Notes under the pieces: model-generated | What the model saw: the letters and a program-made list of their open reading frames with translations, nothing else | The model's database searches: none | Told to the model about the DNA's origin: nothing | Assembly (NCBI RefSeq): GCF_023101345.1 | Contig: NZ_CP095848.1 | Coordinates: forward strand, 2,107,501-2,171,500 | Direction of reading: 5' to 3' | Source: Hymenobacter sublimis | GTDB taxonomy: Bacteria > Bacteroidota > Bacteroidia > Cytophagales > Hymenobacteraceae | DNA length: 64,000 nt | Shown: positions 31,101 through 40,809 of the stretch, piece by piece | Layout of the letters: every line of letters starts with the position of its first letter | Position numbering within the stretch: position 1 is the first letter of the stretch | Program-made: the position numbers and the translations under genes

Positions 31101-33029
31101 CTAGGGCTGAACGACAAAGCCGCCCCGCGCCGGCAGCGTCACGCTGAGGGTGGAGCCCGCCACGGCCTGGGTGCTGAAGCTGCGGTTGGTATCGCCATCA
31201 GTGATGAGGGTGCCTTTTTGCAGGCCTAGTTGGCTGAGGTCGAGCTGGATGGTTTTGGGGGCGTCGGTGCCGTTGATGCCGGCCACGTACCAGGCGCCGC
31301 CGGGTGCTTGGCGGGCCAGCACGGCGTACTGACCAGGGTAGCCATCCAGAAACTTGACATCGGCCCAGCTTGGCGGCAGCTTTTGCACAAACTCCCGCAC
31401 GTAGGCCGGCTGCGCAGCCATGCCCTCGGGCACCTCCGCGTAGTGCTGAATGCCCGACTGAAACAGCACCGACAGGGCCAATTCAAACGCATTGGAGGTG
31501 CGGCGCTCCTTGCCCCTGATTTCGGAAAACGCCATGGGCGTGAAGTCCATGGGCCCCACCGCGTTGCGGGTGAAGGGCAGCACGGCGCAGTGCGTGGGCT
31601 CCTGGTCGGTGTTGGCCTGGTCGAAGGTCAGGAACTCAAAGCCGCGCACGGCTTCCATCGTCACCAGGTTGGGGTAGGTGCGGTTCCAGCCCCTGGGAAT
31701 GGTGGTGCCGTGAAAGTTCACCAGCAGTCCGGCCTGAGCAGCATCCACAAGCAGGTCCTGGTAGTAGTTCATAAACGACTGCCCATCCCCACCGAAAAAG
31801 TCAACCTTAATACCTGCAATGCCCATTTGCTTGATGCGGGCGAATTCCTGGCGGCGGCTTTCGGCCTCGAATAGGACATTGGTGGGAGTTTGCGGCGCCT
31901 CGTTCCAATGGCCATTGGAGTTATACCACACCAACAGGCCGACGTTTTTGCTACGGGCATACTGGGCCAGCTCCTGCGTTTTATCGTAGCCGATTTGCTT
32001 GTCCCAGAGGGCATCGACCAGGCAGTAGCCCCAGCCCATGCTAGCCGAATAGTCGATGAAGCGGCGCTGCACGTCGTAGGTGGTCTTATCGTCGCCAAGC
32101 AGTACCCACGACCACGACGACTTACCAGGTGCCGCAGGCAAAGCCGCCGATTGGGCAGGCGCACTCACATCGGTAGTCAGCGTCGATTCCACGATGGGCC
32201 GCAGCGAGTTGCCTACCACCAGCACCCGCCAGGGCGTGCGCCACGGCAACCGGCTTTCGGGCAGCAGCGCGGCCTCGGGGGTAGTGCGCTCCGGGGCCTG
32301 CGGGAAGGCTACACTGTACTCCGCATCGGGTGCGGAGTGGCCTAGGTGGGTGCCGCTATAGGTACGCCCCATGCCGGCTTCCGTGAGCAGTACCCAGTGC
32401 CCGCCTACTTCAAACAGCGCCGGAAACGACCACCCCTGCCCTAGCGTAGAGGGCGTGCCGGCCGCAATGCCCCGCTGGTAGTACTCCTCATACGAGGGCT
32501 GGGTGTTGGCAAAACCAGTCTGGGCTTTGGCGTGCGGGTGCAGCCAGCCTTTGGCAGTGGCCGGCAAGTGAAAAGTGGTGGCTTCCGCTGTTATGCGCTG
32601 CACTTCCTGGCTGTTGCCTTCCACCACGTACTGAAACGCTACCCCATCGTCGGACACCTGAAACACCACGCTCAACTGCGGCCCTTTGGCCCGGCTCTTG
32701 AAGTGCACCACACGCCGGTTGGCGCGGTAGCGGCAGTTGGCCCGCTTGTCGGTGGCGAGCTGGTAGTCGTCGGTTACGGTAGTTTGCTTGTCGGCTTTCC
32801 TCAGCTTGAGGCCCTGCGTGAGGTCGGCGCTGGCGAGTTGCAGCCCCAGGCGCGAGGGGCGCAGCAGCTCCGCCTGCCGGTAGCGCACGGCGTAGGTTGG
32901 CTGGCCCTGGGGGGTTACCTCTACGGTCACCTGCACCGCCCCATCGGGACTAGTAATGCGGATGGGCTTGGCGGCCTGAGCCGCGGCGAGGGGTAGCACG
33001 AGCAGGCAAATGAGTGGGTAGTAGCGCAT
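31101..33029 (-). CDS. GH97 glycoside hydrolase, retaining type
   Basis: Exported 642-residue enzyme (signal LICLLVLPLAAAQA) with the N-terminal beta-sandwich, central barrel and C-terminal beta domain of GH97. GH97 includes inverting alpha-glucosidases (SusB) and retaining alpha-galactosidases; the groups differ in the base/nucleophile. Here the strand reads GIKVDFFGGDGQ with Asp410 at the nucleophile position, and Glu459 in TMEAVRGFE is a likely acid. This matches the retaining group. A role in a xylan locus is not obvious: it might remove alpha-galactosyl or other alpha-linked decorations. Placement directly between two xylan enzyme genes suggests co-transcription. Confidence 0.9.
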   Translation of the reverse strand: MRYYPLICLLVLPLAAAQAAKPIRITSPDGAVQVTVEVTPQGQPTYAVRYRQAELLRPSRLGLQLASADLTQGLKLRKADKQTTVTDDYQLATDKRANCRYRANRRVVHFKSRAKGPQLSVVFQVSDDGVAFQYVVEGNSQEVQRITAEATTFHLPATAKGWLHPHAKAQTGFANTQPSYEEYYQRGIAAGTPSTLGQGWSFPALFEVGGHWVLLTEAGMGRTYSGTHLGHSAPDAEYSVAFPQAPERTTPEAALLPESRLPWRTPWRVLVVGNSLRPIVESTLTTDVSAPAQSAALPAAPGKSSWSWVLLGDDKTTYDVQRRFIDYSASMGWGYCLVDALWDKQIGYDKTQELAQYARSKNVGLLVWYNSNGHWNEAPQTPTNVLFEAESRRQEFARIKQMGIAGIKVDFFGGDGQSFMNYYQDLLVDAAQAGLLVNFHGTTIPRGWNRTYPNLVTMEAVRGFEFLTFDQANTDQEPTHCAVLPFTRNAVGPMDFTPMAFSEIRGKERRTSNAFELALSVLFQSGIQHYAEVPEGMAAQPAYVREFVQKLPPSWADVKFLDGYPGQYAVLARQAPGGAWYVAGINGTDAPKTIQLDLSQLGLQKGTLITDGDTNRSFSTQAVAGSTLSVTLPARGGFVVQP

Positions 33030-33065
33030 AAAAGGAAGAAGGAAGCGTAGCCAGTGGGCCGGGGA

Positions 33066-34736
33066 TTATTTCTTGTACACGGGGTCATTCCCCTCGTACT
33101 TCAGCCACGTAAAGGAGGCGGTGTTGGTGGTAGGCTGTCCGGCCGAGGTGCCGTACATGCCGTACAGGCAGCCGATAAAGCCTCCGGCTACCTGCGTGCT
33201 CAGGAAGCGCGCATCCACCTTGTCTTTCAGTACCGTATAGTTCTTGCCATCCTCCGAAAAGCGGAAGCTGTACGTGTCGCCGTCGGCATTGATGCGCAGT
33301 TGCACCTTGCCGGCCGCCGCCTTCAGGGGCGCTTTCGCTAGCAACTCCGGGTTCTTAGCGTCGGTAGTGCTCTTGAACAGCTGCACGACGGGCTTGCCAT
33401 TCTCTACCGATTTGCAGAGGTAGTAGAAGTGCTTTTCATCTTGGAAAGCCACCAGGCCGGCCGTTTCATTCGGCGCCTTGGCCGCAAAGGTCAGTTCGGT
33501 TTCGGCACTGCCAACCATGTGCTGCTGGCGCTTGCCGATGAAGGCCGGGTTACCGAGTTCGGCGCACGTTTCGGGTTTGAGCTTCAGGGTGAGGCCTTTG
33601 GCCTTGCTCAGGGAGAAATTAGTGCTATCCACCGTGCGCAGGAACAGCAGCGCCGGGTCTAGCTGCTTCTCGAAGGTGAGCGTGTAGGCAAAGTTGCCGC
33701 TCTGCGGCCGGGCGCCGGGCTGCTTCACCTCGGGAAAGTTGGCTTTGTAGCTGTATTGTACGCCATTAGGCCCCGGGTCCATGACCGGCCACTCGTCTTT
33801 CCACACCACGGGCACAATAAAGGTCTCGCGCCCGGTATTGTAGAAATTCCCCTCGTAGGGCTGTACGGCCAGGAAAATGGCGTAGGTCTTGCCATCCGGT
33901 CCTTCCACAAACTGCGCGTGCCCCGCCGAGGTGATGGGGTCTTTGCGGTCTTTGGGCAACTCGCGCTGCGAGAGGATGGGATTTTTCTCGTAAGGCACAA
34001 ACGGCCCTAGCGGCGCCTTGCTGCGGAATACCACCTCCGTATGGTTGACCGACGTGCCCCCTTCCGCGGCATAGAGGTAGTACCAGTCATTGCGCTTCAT
34101 CAGGTGCGGGCCCTCAATCCAGACGGGCTTCTTGCTCAGGTCCACCCCACCGTTTACCACAATTTTGGCCTCGCCCACCGTTTGCAGTGTTTGCGGGTTT
34201 AGCTCCATCATCTTGATGGAGCGGTGACCGTCGTAGAGCGGCTTGTTGTCGGGCGGGTCGCTGTTGTAGATGACGTACGCCTTGTCGCCCTCAAAGTACA
34301 GCGAGGGGTCGATGCCCTTGACCTCGGGTAGGAAAATTGGGTTGCTCCAGGGCCCGGCGGGGTTCTTGGCCGTCACCACAAAGTTGCCCTTGTGGTCGAT
34401 GAGCGTGCAGGTGACGTAGTAGGTGCCGTTGTGGTACTCAATGGCCGGCGCGAATAACCCACGGGTCATTCGGTCGCCCAGGAAGGTCATTTGCGAGGGC
34501 CGGTCAATCACATTGCCCACCTGCTTCCAGTTTTTTAGGTCTCTGCTGTGCATGACCGGGATGCCTGGAAAGTAGGAAAACGTGGAGTTCACTAGGTAAT
34601 AATCCTTACCCACCTTGGTAATACTAGGGTCTGGGTAAAAACCCGTTAGGATGGGATTGACCAACTCAATCGATTGTGCAACTAGACCGAAGCTGTGCAG
34701 GAGTAAGGCAGCAGTAATACCCAGCCACGCTTTCAT
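33066..34736 (-). CDS. GH43 beta-xylosidase / arabinofuranosidase
   Basis: Exported 556-residue enzyme; ATG 34736 gives MKAWLGITAALLLHSFGLVA. The propeller has the base Asp in LTGFYPDPSITKVG, the pKa-setting Asp in VKGIDPSLYFEG and the acid Glu in PVWIEGPHLMKR, with STFSYFPGIPVMHSRDLKNW typical of GH43 subfamilies 10-12. A beta-sandwich of the DUF1349/CBM91 type follows (about 345-550). Such enzymes mainly release xylose from xylo-oligosaccharides, some with arabinose side activity. It is the first gene after susD. The longer upstream frame (to 34817) has no signal-like start. Confidence 0.92.
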   Translation of the reverse strand: MKAWLGITAALLLHSFGLVAQSIELVNPILTGFYPDPSITKVGKDYYLVNSTFSYFPGIPVMHSRDLKNWKQVGNVIDRPSQMTFLGDRMTRGLFAPAIEYHNGTYYVTCTLIDHKGNFVVTAKNPAGPWSNPIFLPEVKGIDPSLYFEGDKAYVIYNSDPPDNKPLYDGHRSIKMMELNPQTLQTVGEAKIVVNGGVDLSKKPVWIEGPHLMKRNDWYYLYAAEGGTSVNHTEVVFRSKAPLGPFVPYEKNPILSQRELPKDRKDPITSAGHAQFVEGPDGKTYAIFLAVQPYEGNFYNTGRETFIVPVVWKDEWPVMDPGPNGVQYSYKANFPEVKQPGARPQSGNFAYTLTFEKQLDPALLFLRTVDSTNFSLSKAKGLTLKLKPETCAELGNPAFIGKRQQHMVGSAETELTFAAKAPNETAGLVAFQDEKHFYYLCKSVENGKPVVQLFKSTTDAKNPELLAKAPLKAAAGKVQLRINADGDTYSFRFSEDGKNYTVLKDKVDARFLSTQVAGGFIGCLYGMYGTSAGQPTTNTASFTWLKYEGNDPVYKK

Positions 34737-34962
34737 GTTGGTTTGTCTCATATGCTCTGGTGGGAAGTAATGGCCCCGGTCTTGGCGCCCGGGCCACTTT
34801 GACAGTACTGGGGCCACAAGCAGGCTGGAGTAAAACTACTACTTTCTTGGGCCTTGATAGGCAGGATAAACATATTGCCGACAGTACCCCTGAGCCGCAT
34901 GAGTTCGGATTCGGTACTACTGCCGGCAATACATTACGTTAGCGTACTAGCTACTAACCAGA

Positions 34963-36732
34963 CTATTGTGGATAGCCAGGGTTCTGCGTGATTTTACCCC
35001 CCGTGCGGTCAATTTCCTGCCGCGGAATGGGGCGCAATACGTGGTAGGGCTGGATGTTAGCGGCAGCGTTAGAGCCGTAGTTATCCGTTACCCCGGGGAT
35101 GGGGGAAGGCTTGGAGTTGATCAAAGCAGGCACGTATTTCTTCACGCGCTCCACTAGCTTGCCCGTGCGCACCAGGTCGTACCACCGCAGCTGCTCACCG
35201 GCTAACTCCCGGCTGCGCTCATCCAGGATGAAATCAATGTTGAGCTGGCTTGCAGTGATTTCCATTTGAGCAGCTCTACCCGGAGCGGCAGCCCGGCGGC
35301 GCACTACGTTGATAAAGTCGCGGGCTTTGGTCAGATCACCCAGGTACATGTTAGCCTCGGCGGCAATCAGGTAGGTTTCCGACAGACGCATCAGAATCAG
35401 TGGCCGGTCGGAGCTTGTGTTGGTAGCCGGGCGGGTGGCGTCATCAAACTTGTTGATGTACGGCGAGAAGTTGGTGGTATAGGTGCTAGGAGTACCTACT
35501 ACGTACGGGCCATTGGGACGGGCCGCGATGCGCGCACGCTCGGCGGCCGTCAGCTCACGGCCCGCATACCAGGCAGCGGTATCCCCTACTACTCTATTCG
35601 GATTGAAGTTCCGGCCACCGTTTATGAAGGTCGTATTATTAACCAACCACAACGTAGTGAACCACTTACTGTAGCGGGTGTCGGTTGTGCGCCACTGCCG
35701 GGGAGTAGTTTCCGAAGGCAGAATATACGACTCTAGCAGGTACGGGGTGGAGGTAAGACGCCCGAAGGGTCGACCGTAGATAATACTCCGCTCTACGTTG
35801 GGCAGCAAGTCGTAGCGGCCGCGAAACAAGTAGTTGGTTTGGTTCTGCCCGGCGCCACCGGCCCCGTTATCCGAGATACCCGTAAAAGTAGGGTCGGAGT
35901 TGAACTGTACGTTCATCAGAATCTCCCGGCCGTTTTCGTTGCCTTCTCTGAATACATCAGCGGGGTCAGCCTCCAATCCTTTCCCATACTTAGTGGCCGC
36001 GTCCCGGATGAGTTCTTCCGCAAACTGCGCCGCTTTGGCGTAATCGTCGGCTTGCTTGGCCGTGGACGTAGCTCGCGTGAGGTGCACCTGCGCCAGCATG
36101 TGCAGGGCCGTAGCCCGCGTTACGCGCCCTGGCTGCGCGGCCGTGTTAGCAATTTTGGTCAGTGCGTCGTTCAGATCCGCCACAATAGCACTGTACACAT
36201 CGGCTATCGGAGCGCGGGTGTAGTCCTTGGTAGGCTGATCCACGAAAGAGAGCGTCAAGGGTACATCACCGAAGGAGCGTACGAGGCGGAAGTAGTACCA
36301 GGCGCGGAGCACTTTGGCTTCGGCTTCCGCCTGCGCAACAACAGCCGGTGAAACTCCCTGGGCCTGGGACGCATATTGGATAACGCCGTTAGCCGTATTG
36401 ATGGAGCGGTAGTAGCTACTCCACGTATTCGCTATGTTTCCGTTGGTACCGTTAAGCTGGCCGGCGTTGTAATCCTCGAATCCTTCCGTGGCGGCAAAAC
36501 CACGCATGAACTCATCGGTGCCCTGGGAGATAAAAATGGAGCCACCTTGGTCGGCGGTAGCATTCCGCAGGCCGGAGTACACGCCCGCTAAGCCGGCCTG
36601 AATGCCTTCAGGCGTACCGAGGAAGCCCGGCACCAAAATGGAACGCGGGGTTTCGTCCAAGGTGTCTTTGCTGCAGCTGCTGGCGGCTAACAGGAGCGCC
36701 AGTGCCGAACCAGTAAGCAGAATCTTTTTCAT
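34963..36732 (-). CDS. SusD/RagB family glycan-binding lipoprotein
   Basis: Surface lipoprotein that caps the SusC pore and binds oligosaccharides for import. The 589-residue product has a lipoprotein signal (LALLLAASSC, Cys20), the helical TPR-like scaffold (LRAWYYFRLVRSFGDVPL, around 145-165), and a C-terminal block with RLSETYLIAAEANMYLGD, FILDERSRELAGEQLRWYDLVRTG and PIPRQEIDRTGGKITQNPGY. These are standard SusD_RagB features. It follows susC by about 40 bases. The ligand is inferred as xylan-derived oligosaccharides from neighbours. No extra surface glycan-binding protein gene follows it, unlike many Bacteroides xylan loci. Confidence 0.96.
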   Translation of the reverse strand: MKKILLTGSALALLLAASSCSKDTLDETPRSILVPGFLGTPEGIQAGLAGVYSGLRNATADQGGSIFISQGTDEFMRGFAATEGFEDYNAGQLNGTNGNIANTWSSYYRSINTANGVIQYASQAQGVSPAVVAQAEAEAKVLRAWYYFRLVRSFGDVPLTLSFVDQPTKDYTRAPIADVYSAIVADLNDALTKIANTAAQPGRVTRATALHMLAQVHLTRATSTAKQADDYAKAAQFAEELIRDAATKYGKGLEADPADVFREGNENGREILMNVQFNSDPTFTGISDNGAGGAGQNQTNYLFRGRYDLLPNVERSIIYGRPFGRLTSTPYLLESYILPSETTPRQWRTTDTRYSKWFTTLWLVNNTTFINGGRNFNPNRVVGDTAAWYAGRELTAAERARIAARPNGPYVVGTPSTYTTNFSPYINKFDDATRPATNTSSDRPLILMRLSETYLIAAEANMYLGDLTKARDFINVVRRRAAAPGRAAQMEITASQLNIDFILDERSRELAGEQLRWYDLVRTGKLVERVKKYVPALINSKPSPIPGVTDNYGSNAAANIQPYHVLRPIPRQEIDRTGGKITQNPGYPQ

Positions 36733-36771
36733 ATAGTCGAGTACGCACGCGGCGTCGAGAAAAGTTTACGA

Positions 36772-39700
36772 TTAGAAACCTACGTTTAGCCCCACAATGA
36801 AGGCACGGGTGGTAGGGTAGTTGGTACCCGCTAAGCCATCAAAAGAAACCCCGCCGTTAACAGAGGTATTGCCGCTGAATCGGGTCGAATAGGACAGGGC
36901 GTCCGGGTCGATAGCCTTGTTTTTCTTGTAGTACTCCACCGGGGACCAAATAAGTGGGTTCTGCACTTGCACGTAGATGCGCGCGTTGCTCATTTTCACT
37001 TTTTGGATGATGCCGGCGGGTAGCGTGTAGCCCAGATCAATGCTACGTACCTTAATAAAAGTGCCACTCAGGTACGACAACGTTTGCGAGTTAAGCACGA
37101 AGTCGTTGAAGTAGTTCTGGTTAGGCTGCGGGTAGCGGTTCTCCGGCGTAGCGGGCGTCCAGTACGGTAAGTTCAGCTGATTGCGGCGCCCGCTAAAGGT
37201 GGTGATGTAGTTGGAGGGAAACAGCAGCGGATCCACCACGGTAGCGCCCACGCGGGTAAGGCCCACCGCCGTCAGGTCGAAGCCTTTGAAGCGGAAGCGC
37301 TGGGTCATGCCGGCCTCAAATTTTGGCTGGCGCGTACCGATGATTTGCCGATCAGCCCCATCGACCACGCCGTTACCGTTCAGGTCTTCTATTTTGACTT
37401 GGCCTACCCGAGTACCCGCTTTGGCCGCCGCGGCTGCTTCATTCTGCTGATAGATGCCGGCGTACTTATAGTCGTAGAAAACGAAGAGGGGCTGGCCAAT
37501 GAAGCGCTGGTTGCTGATGTCGCTCCGGGGGTTGCCGTTTTCGTCATCACCCAAGCCCAGATCAAGCACTTTCTCCCGGTTGATGGTGAAGTTCCAGTCA
37601 GTGCTCCACTCAAAGCCACTCGCAGAACGTACGTTAACCGTAGTTAAGCTAATCTCCAAGCCACGGTTTTGGGTTTGGCCGATGTTGCGCGTAAAGGAGC
37701 CGTAGCCACTCGTAGTGGGTAGGGCATCGGGCAAGAGCAAGTCGCTGGTGCGCTGCTGATACACTTCTACGGCACCGGTAAGGCGGTTGTTGAACAAGCC
37801 AAAATCAAGGCCGAAGTTGGTGGTGGCCGTGTACTCCCAGCCCAAGTTGGGGTTCGGAATAGTGGCCGGAATGGCACCAGCTACCCCGGTTCCCCCGAAG
37901 TTATAATAGCCATTGCCTAAGCTAGACTGCAGAGAACCCAGGGTCTGGTAGGGGTTTACAGCCGTGCTACCCGTACGGCCGTAGCTGGCGCGCAGCTTTA
38001 GGTTGTTTACCCACGCATTGTCCTGCAGAAACGACTCATTGGCAATGTTCCAGGCCACGGCAGCCGAAGGGAAAGGCTTGTACTTGTTGCCGGGAGCCAG
38101 GCGCGAGGAGCCATCCACCCGCATGGTTAGGGTGGCGGAGTAGCGGTTGTCGAAGGCGTAGTTTAGGCGGCCCATGTAGGAAATAATATCCCACTGGCTC
38201 TGGTTGCTACGCGAAAACGAAGGCGTACCGGCACCTAAGTTAAAGGCTTGCTGGTAGTTAGTAGGCAGGTTCTGGGCGCCGGTTTCAAACCCATCCGTAC
38301 GGAACTGCTGCCAGCTATACAATCCGGTGAAGTTCACGTCGTGCTTCTCCGCGAACGTGCGGTTATAGGTCAGCAGGTTTTCAACCAGCAGGTTAAAGGC
38401 GATGCTGTTGTTACGCGTGGCCGCATTCTGGCCCCCCGCACGCGCTGGCGTGTTCGACGCAAAAAACGATTCGTTGTTTTCCGTACGACCGTCGAGGCCG
38501 AGATTCAGCCGGTAGTCCAGTCCTTTCAGAATGTTTACCTGCCCGTAGAGGCTGTTGAACGTGCGCAGACGCCGGCGCTGCTCAAAGTGCGCATCCTGCG
38601 TGTAATAACTGAGCGGGTTTGCCTGGGCGTTGTCGGCGTTCGGGAAGAGGATGGGAAGGCCGTTGGCATCATAGGGCGAGGCCAGTGGGCTGCTCGTGAG
38701 AATGTTGTACGAGATATTCAGGCCCGGATCATTCTGGCTGGTAAAGGAGTTGAGCGTGTTTAACCCCACTTTTATCCGCTTGCCAATCTGCTGATCCAGC
38801 GTGCCCCGCAAGGAGTAGCGCTTGATGCCTTGCACGGGCACAATGCCCGTTTCATCGTAGTAGCCCAACGAGGCCGAATATTGGGTTTGTTCACTGCCAC
38901 CACTCACGCCCAGGGCGTGGTTTTGAATCCGACCGTTCTGGAACAGCAGGTCCTGGTAGTCGAAGCTTCTGCCAGCGGCGAAGTTGGCCTTCTCGTCATC
39001 GGTTAGGAAACCCGCGGCGCTGTTCGGGTCCTGGCCCGCTGCGCGAAATGCTTCTGCCCGGTAGTTGTAGTATTCCTGGCCGTTCTGCAAATCATAGAAG
39101 CCGTACGGTTTTTTCACGCCGTAATAGGCGCTGTAGGTTGCGCGCGGGGCGCCCGCCTTACCACGCTTGGTAGTAATCAGGATGACGCCGTTAGCGCCGC
39201 GGGCCCCGTAAATGGCCGTAGAGGAGGCATCTTTTAGTACTTCCAGGGACGTAATATCGTCGGGGTTCAGGTCATTCAGGTTACCATCAAACGGTACCCC
39301 ATCTACCACCAGCAGCGGGTCGTTGCTGCCCGCAAACGAGCGGTTGCCGCGGATACGAATAACCGGCGCCTGCCCCGGAGCGGTGCTGGTGCTGGAGATG
39401 TTCACGCCCGCCGCCCGACCTTGCAGGGCCTGGCCGATGTTGGCCACCGGCACGTCGCGCAGGGACTGCTCATCCACGGAAGAAATAGCGCCCGTTACCT
39501 GGCTTTTCTTCTGCACGCCGTAGCCCACCACCACTACCTCGCTCAGGGCTTTGGTATCGGTGCTCAGGGGCACGTTGAAGGTGGTATTGTTGCCGATGGG
39601 CCGCTCGACGGAGGTGTAGCCGATGGCCGAGAAAACCAGCGTGGTTCCTCCGGCCGGAGCCTGCAGGGTAAAGGACCCATCGGTGCCGGTTGAAGCGCCG

Positions 39701-39900
39701 GCGGAGGTGCCCCGCACCAACACCGTGACGCCCGGAATGCCTTCGCCGGTGGCCTGGTCCGTTACCTTACCCGAGATGGTGCGGGCGGCTTGCGCCTGCG
39801 CCTGTGCGGGGGCCAACAACGCGCCCGCCACAGGCAGACCAGTAGCCAGGAGCAGCGGCCAACCCAGCCCAAAAGCCGATTTTCGTATAGTTGAGTGCAT
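36772..39900 (-). CDS. SusC/RagA family TonB-linked outer-membrane transporter
   Basis: Outer-membrane importer working with SusD. The 1042-residue product has a signal region ending AQAQAQAA, a carboxypeptidase-D-like regulatory domain (TISGKVTDQATGEGIPGV, about 42-120), the SusC hallmark ALSEVVVVGYGVQKKSQVTG leading into the plug (ADV-like QALQGRAAGVNI, GANGVILITTKRG), and a 22-strand barrel ending in Phe. There is no N-terminal STN domain, so it should not signal to an anti-sigma factor; control by the local LacI protein fits better. It begins 57 bases after the SDR stop, so it may be transcribed from the uxuA end. Confidence 0.97.
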   Translation of the reverse strand: MHSTIRKSAFGLGWPLLLATGLPVAGALLAPAQAQAQAARTISGKVTDQATGEGIPGVTVLVRGTSAGASTGTDGSFTLQAPAGGTTLVFSAIGYTSVERPIGNNTTFNVPLSTDTKALSEVVVVGYGVQKKSQVTGAISSVDEQSLRDVPVANIGQALQGRAAGVNISSTSTAPGQAPVIRIRGNRSFAGSNDPLLVVDGVPFDGNLNDLNPDDITSLEVLKDASSTAIYGARGANGVILITTKRGKAGAPRATYSAYYGVKKPYGFYDLQNGQEYYNYRAEAFRAAGQDPNSAAGFLTDDEKANFAAGRSFDYQDLLFQNGRIQNHALGVSGGSEQTQYSASLGYYDETGIVPVQGIKRYSLRGTLDQQIGKRIKVGLNTLNSFTSQNDPGLNISYNILTSSPLASPYDANGLPILFPNADNAQANPLSYYTQDAHFEQRRRLRTFNSLYGQVNILKGLDYRLNLGLDGRTENNESFFASNTPARAGGQNAATRNNSIAFNLLVENLLTYNRTFAEKHDVNFTGLYSWQQFRTDGFETGAQNLPTNYQQAFNLGAGTPSFSRSNQSQWDIISYMGRLNYAFDNRYSATLTMRVDGSSRLAPGNKYKPFPSAAVAWNIANESFLQDNAWVNNLKLRASYGRTGSTAVNPYQTLGSLQSSLGNGYYNFGGTGVAGAIPATIPNPNLGWEYTATTNFGLDFGLFNNRLTGAVEVYQQRTSDLLLPDALPTTSGYGSFTRNIGQTQNRGLEISLTTVNVRSASGFEWSTDWNFTINREKVLDLGLGDDENGNPRSDISNQRFIGQPLFVFYDYKYAGIYQQNEAAAAAKAGTRVGQVKIEDLNGNGVVDGADRQIIGTRQPKFEAGMTQRFRFKGFDLTAVGLTRVGATVVDPLLFPSNYITTFSGRRNQLNLPYWTPATPENRYPQPNQNYFNDFVLNSQTLSYLSGTFIKVRSIDLGYTLPAGIIQKVKMSNARIYVQVQNPLIWSPVEYYKKNKAIDPDALSYSTRFSGNTSVNGGVSFDGLAGTNYPTTRAFIVGLNVGF

Positions 39901-39957
39901 GGAGTGTGGGAACTTTAAAGTGTGGGATATTGCAGGTAACCCGGCCGAGGGCGGGCG

Positions 39958-40770
39958 CTAAAAGCCAATGGAATTGCCCCCATCCACGGGCAGCGAAGCC
40001 CCGGTGATGTAGCGGGCGGCCTCGGAGGCCAGGAATACGGCCGCGTGGCCGATGTCAGAGGGCTGCCCGAACTTGCCCATGGGCGTGCGGCGCATGGCCC
40101 GGTCGCGGCGGTCGGGGTCGGAGTTCATGGCCGTGCGGCTCATTTCGGTTTCGATGAAGCCGGGGGCAATGGCATTCACGCGCACATTGTGCTTGGAAAA
40201 CTCCGAGGCCAGCACCTTCACCATGCCCTCCACCGCCGACTTCGAGGCGGCGTAAGCCACTACCCGATCGATACCGTAGTAGGCAGCCATCGAGGAAATC
40301 ATCAGAATCACGCCGCTTTGGCGCTCCACCATGCGGCGGGCGCACACCCGCGTCAGGGCAAACACGGCGTTCAGGTTGGTGTGGATGATGCGGCTGAATT
40401 CCTCGTCGGTGACGTCCAGGGCCGGCTTTTTCATGTTGATGCCGGCGTTGTTCACGAGTACATCCAGCGGACCGTGGGTGGCCTCAATCTGCTCCACCAA
40501 GTCTTCCAGGGTGTCCAGCTCGCAGACGTCGTTGGTGAGGTAGTGCACCGAGGGGCCCAGGTCGGCCACGGCCTCTTGGAGCACGGCCTCGCGGCGGCCG
40601 GTAATGATGACGGTGGCGCCGGCCGTGGCCATGCAGCGGGCCATTTCCAGCCCAATGCCAGTGCCGCCACCGGTTATGAGGGCCAGCTTGCCTTCCAGGG
40701 AAAACGGGTTCGACTGGTGCTGCCCATTAGGCTGGGGGTGCGGGGAAACGAAGGACTCAATGTGTGCCAT
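39958..40770 (-). CDS. SDR oxidoreductase, candidate D-fructuronate reductase
   Basis: NAD(P)-dependent short-chain dehydrogenase of 270 residues. It has the nucleotide motif TGGGTGIG (about 34-41), NNAG (about 107-110), the catalytic Ser in MISSMA and YxxxK in YAASK, and a C-terminal VDGGNSIGF. It resembles gluconate 5-dehydrogenase/KduD-type enzymes. It lies between susC and GH67, two genes from uxuA (mannonate dehydratase). No UxuB-family mannonate oxidoreductase is present, so I infer that this SDR reduces D-fructuronate to D-mannonate. The start MAHIES is the first ATG and gives a short N-terminal tail before the Rossmann fold. Family certain, reaction inferred. Confidence 0.85.
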   Translation of the reverse strand: MAHIESFVSPHPQPNGQHQSNPFSLEGKLALITGGGTGIGLEMARCMATAGATVIITGRREAVLQEAVADLGPSVHYLTNDVCELDTLEDLVEQIEATHGPLDVLVNNAGINMKKPALDVTDEEFSRIIHTNLNAVFALTRVCARRMVERQSGVILMISSMAAYYGIDRVVAYAASKSAVEGMVKVLASEFSKHNVRVNAIAPGFIETEMSRTAMNSDPDRRDRAMRRTPMGKFGQPSDIGHAAVFLASEAARYITGASLPVDGGNSIGF

Positions 40771-40809
40771 GCCAGAGAAGATGAGGCGGTGCGAAGAAGA
40801 GGTAGCGCA

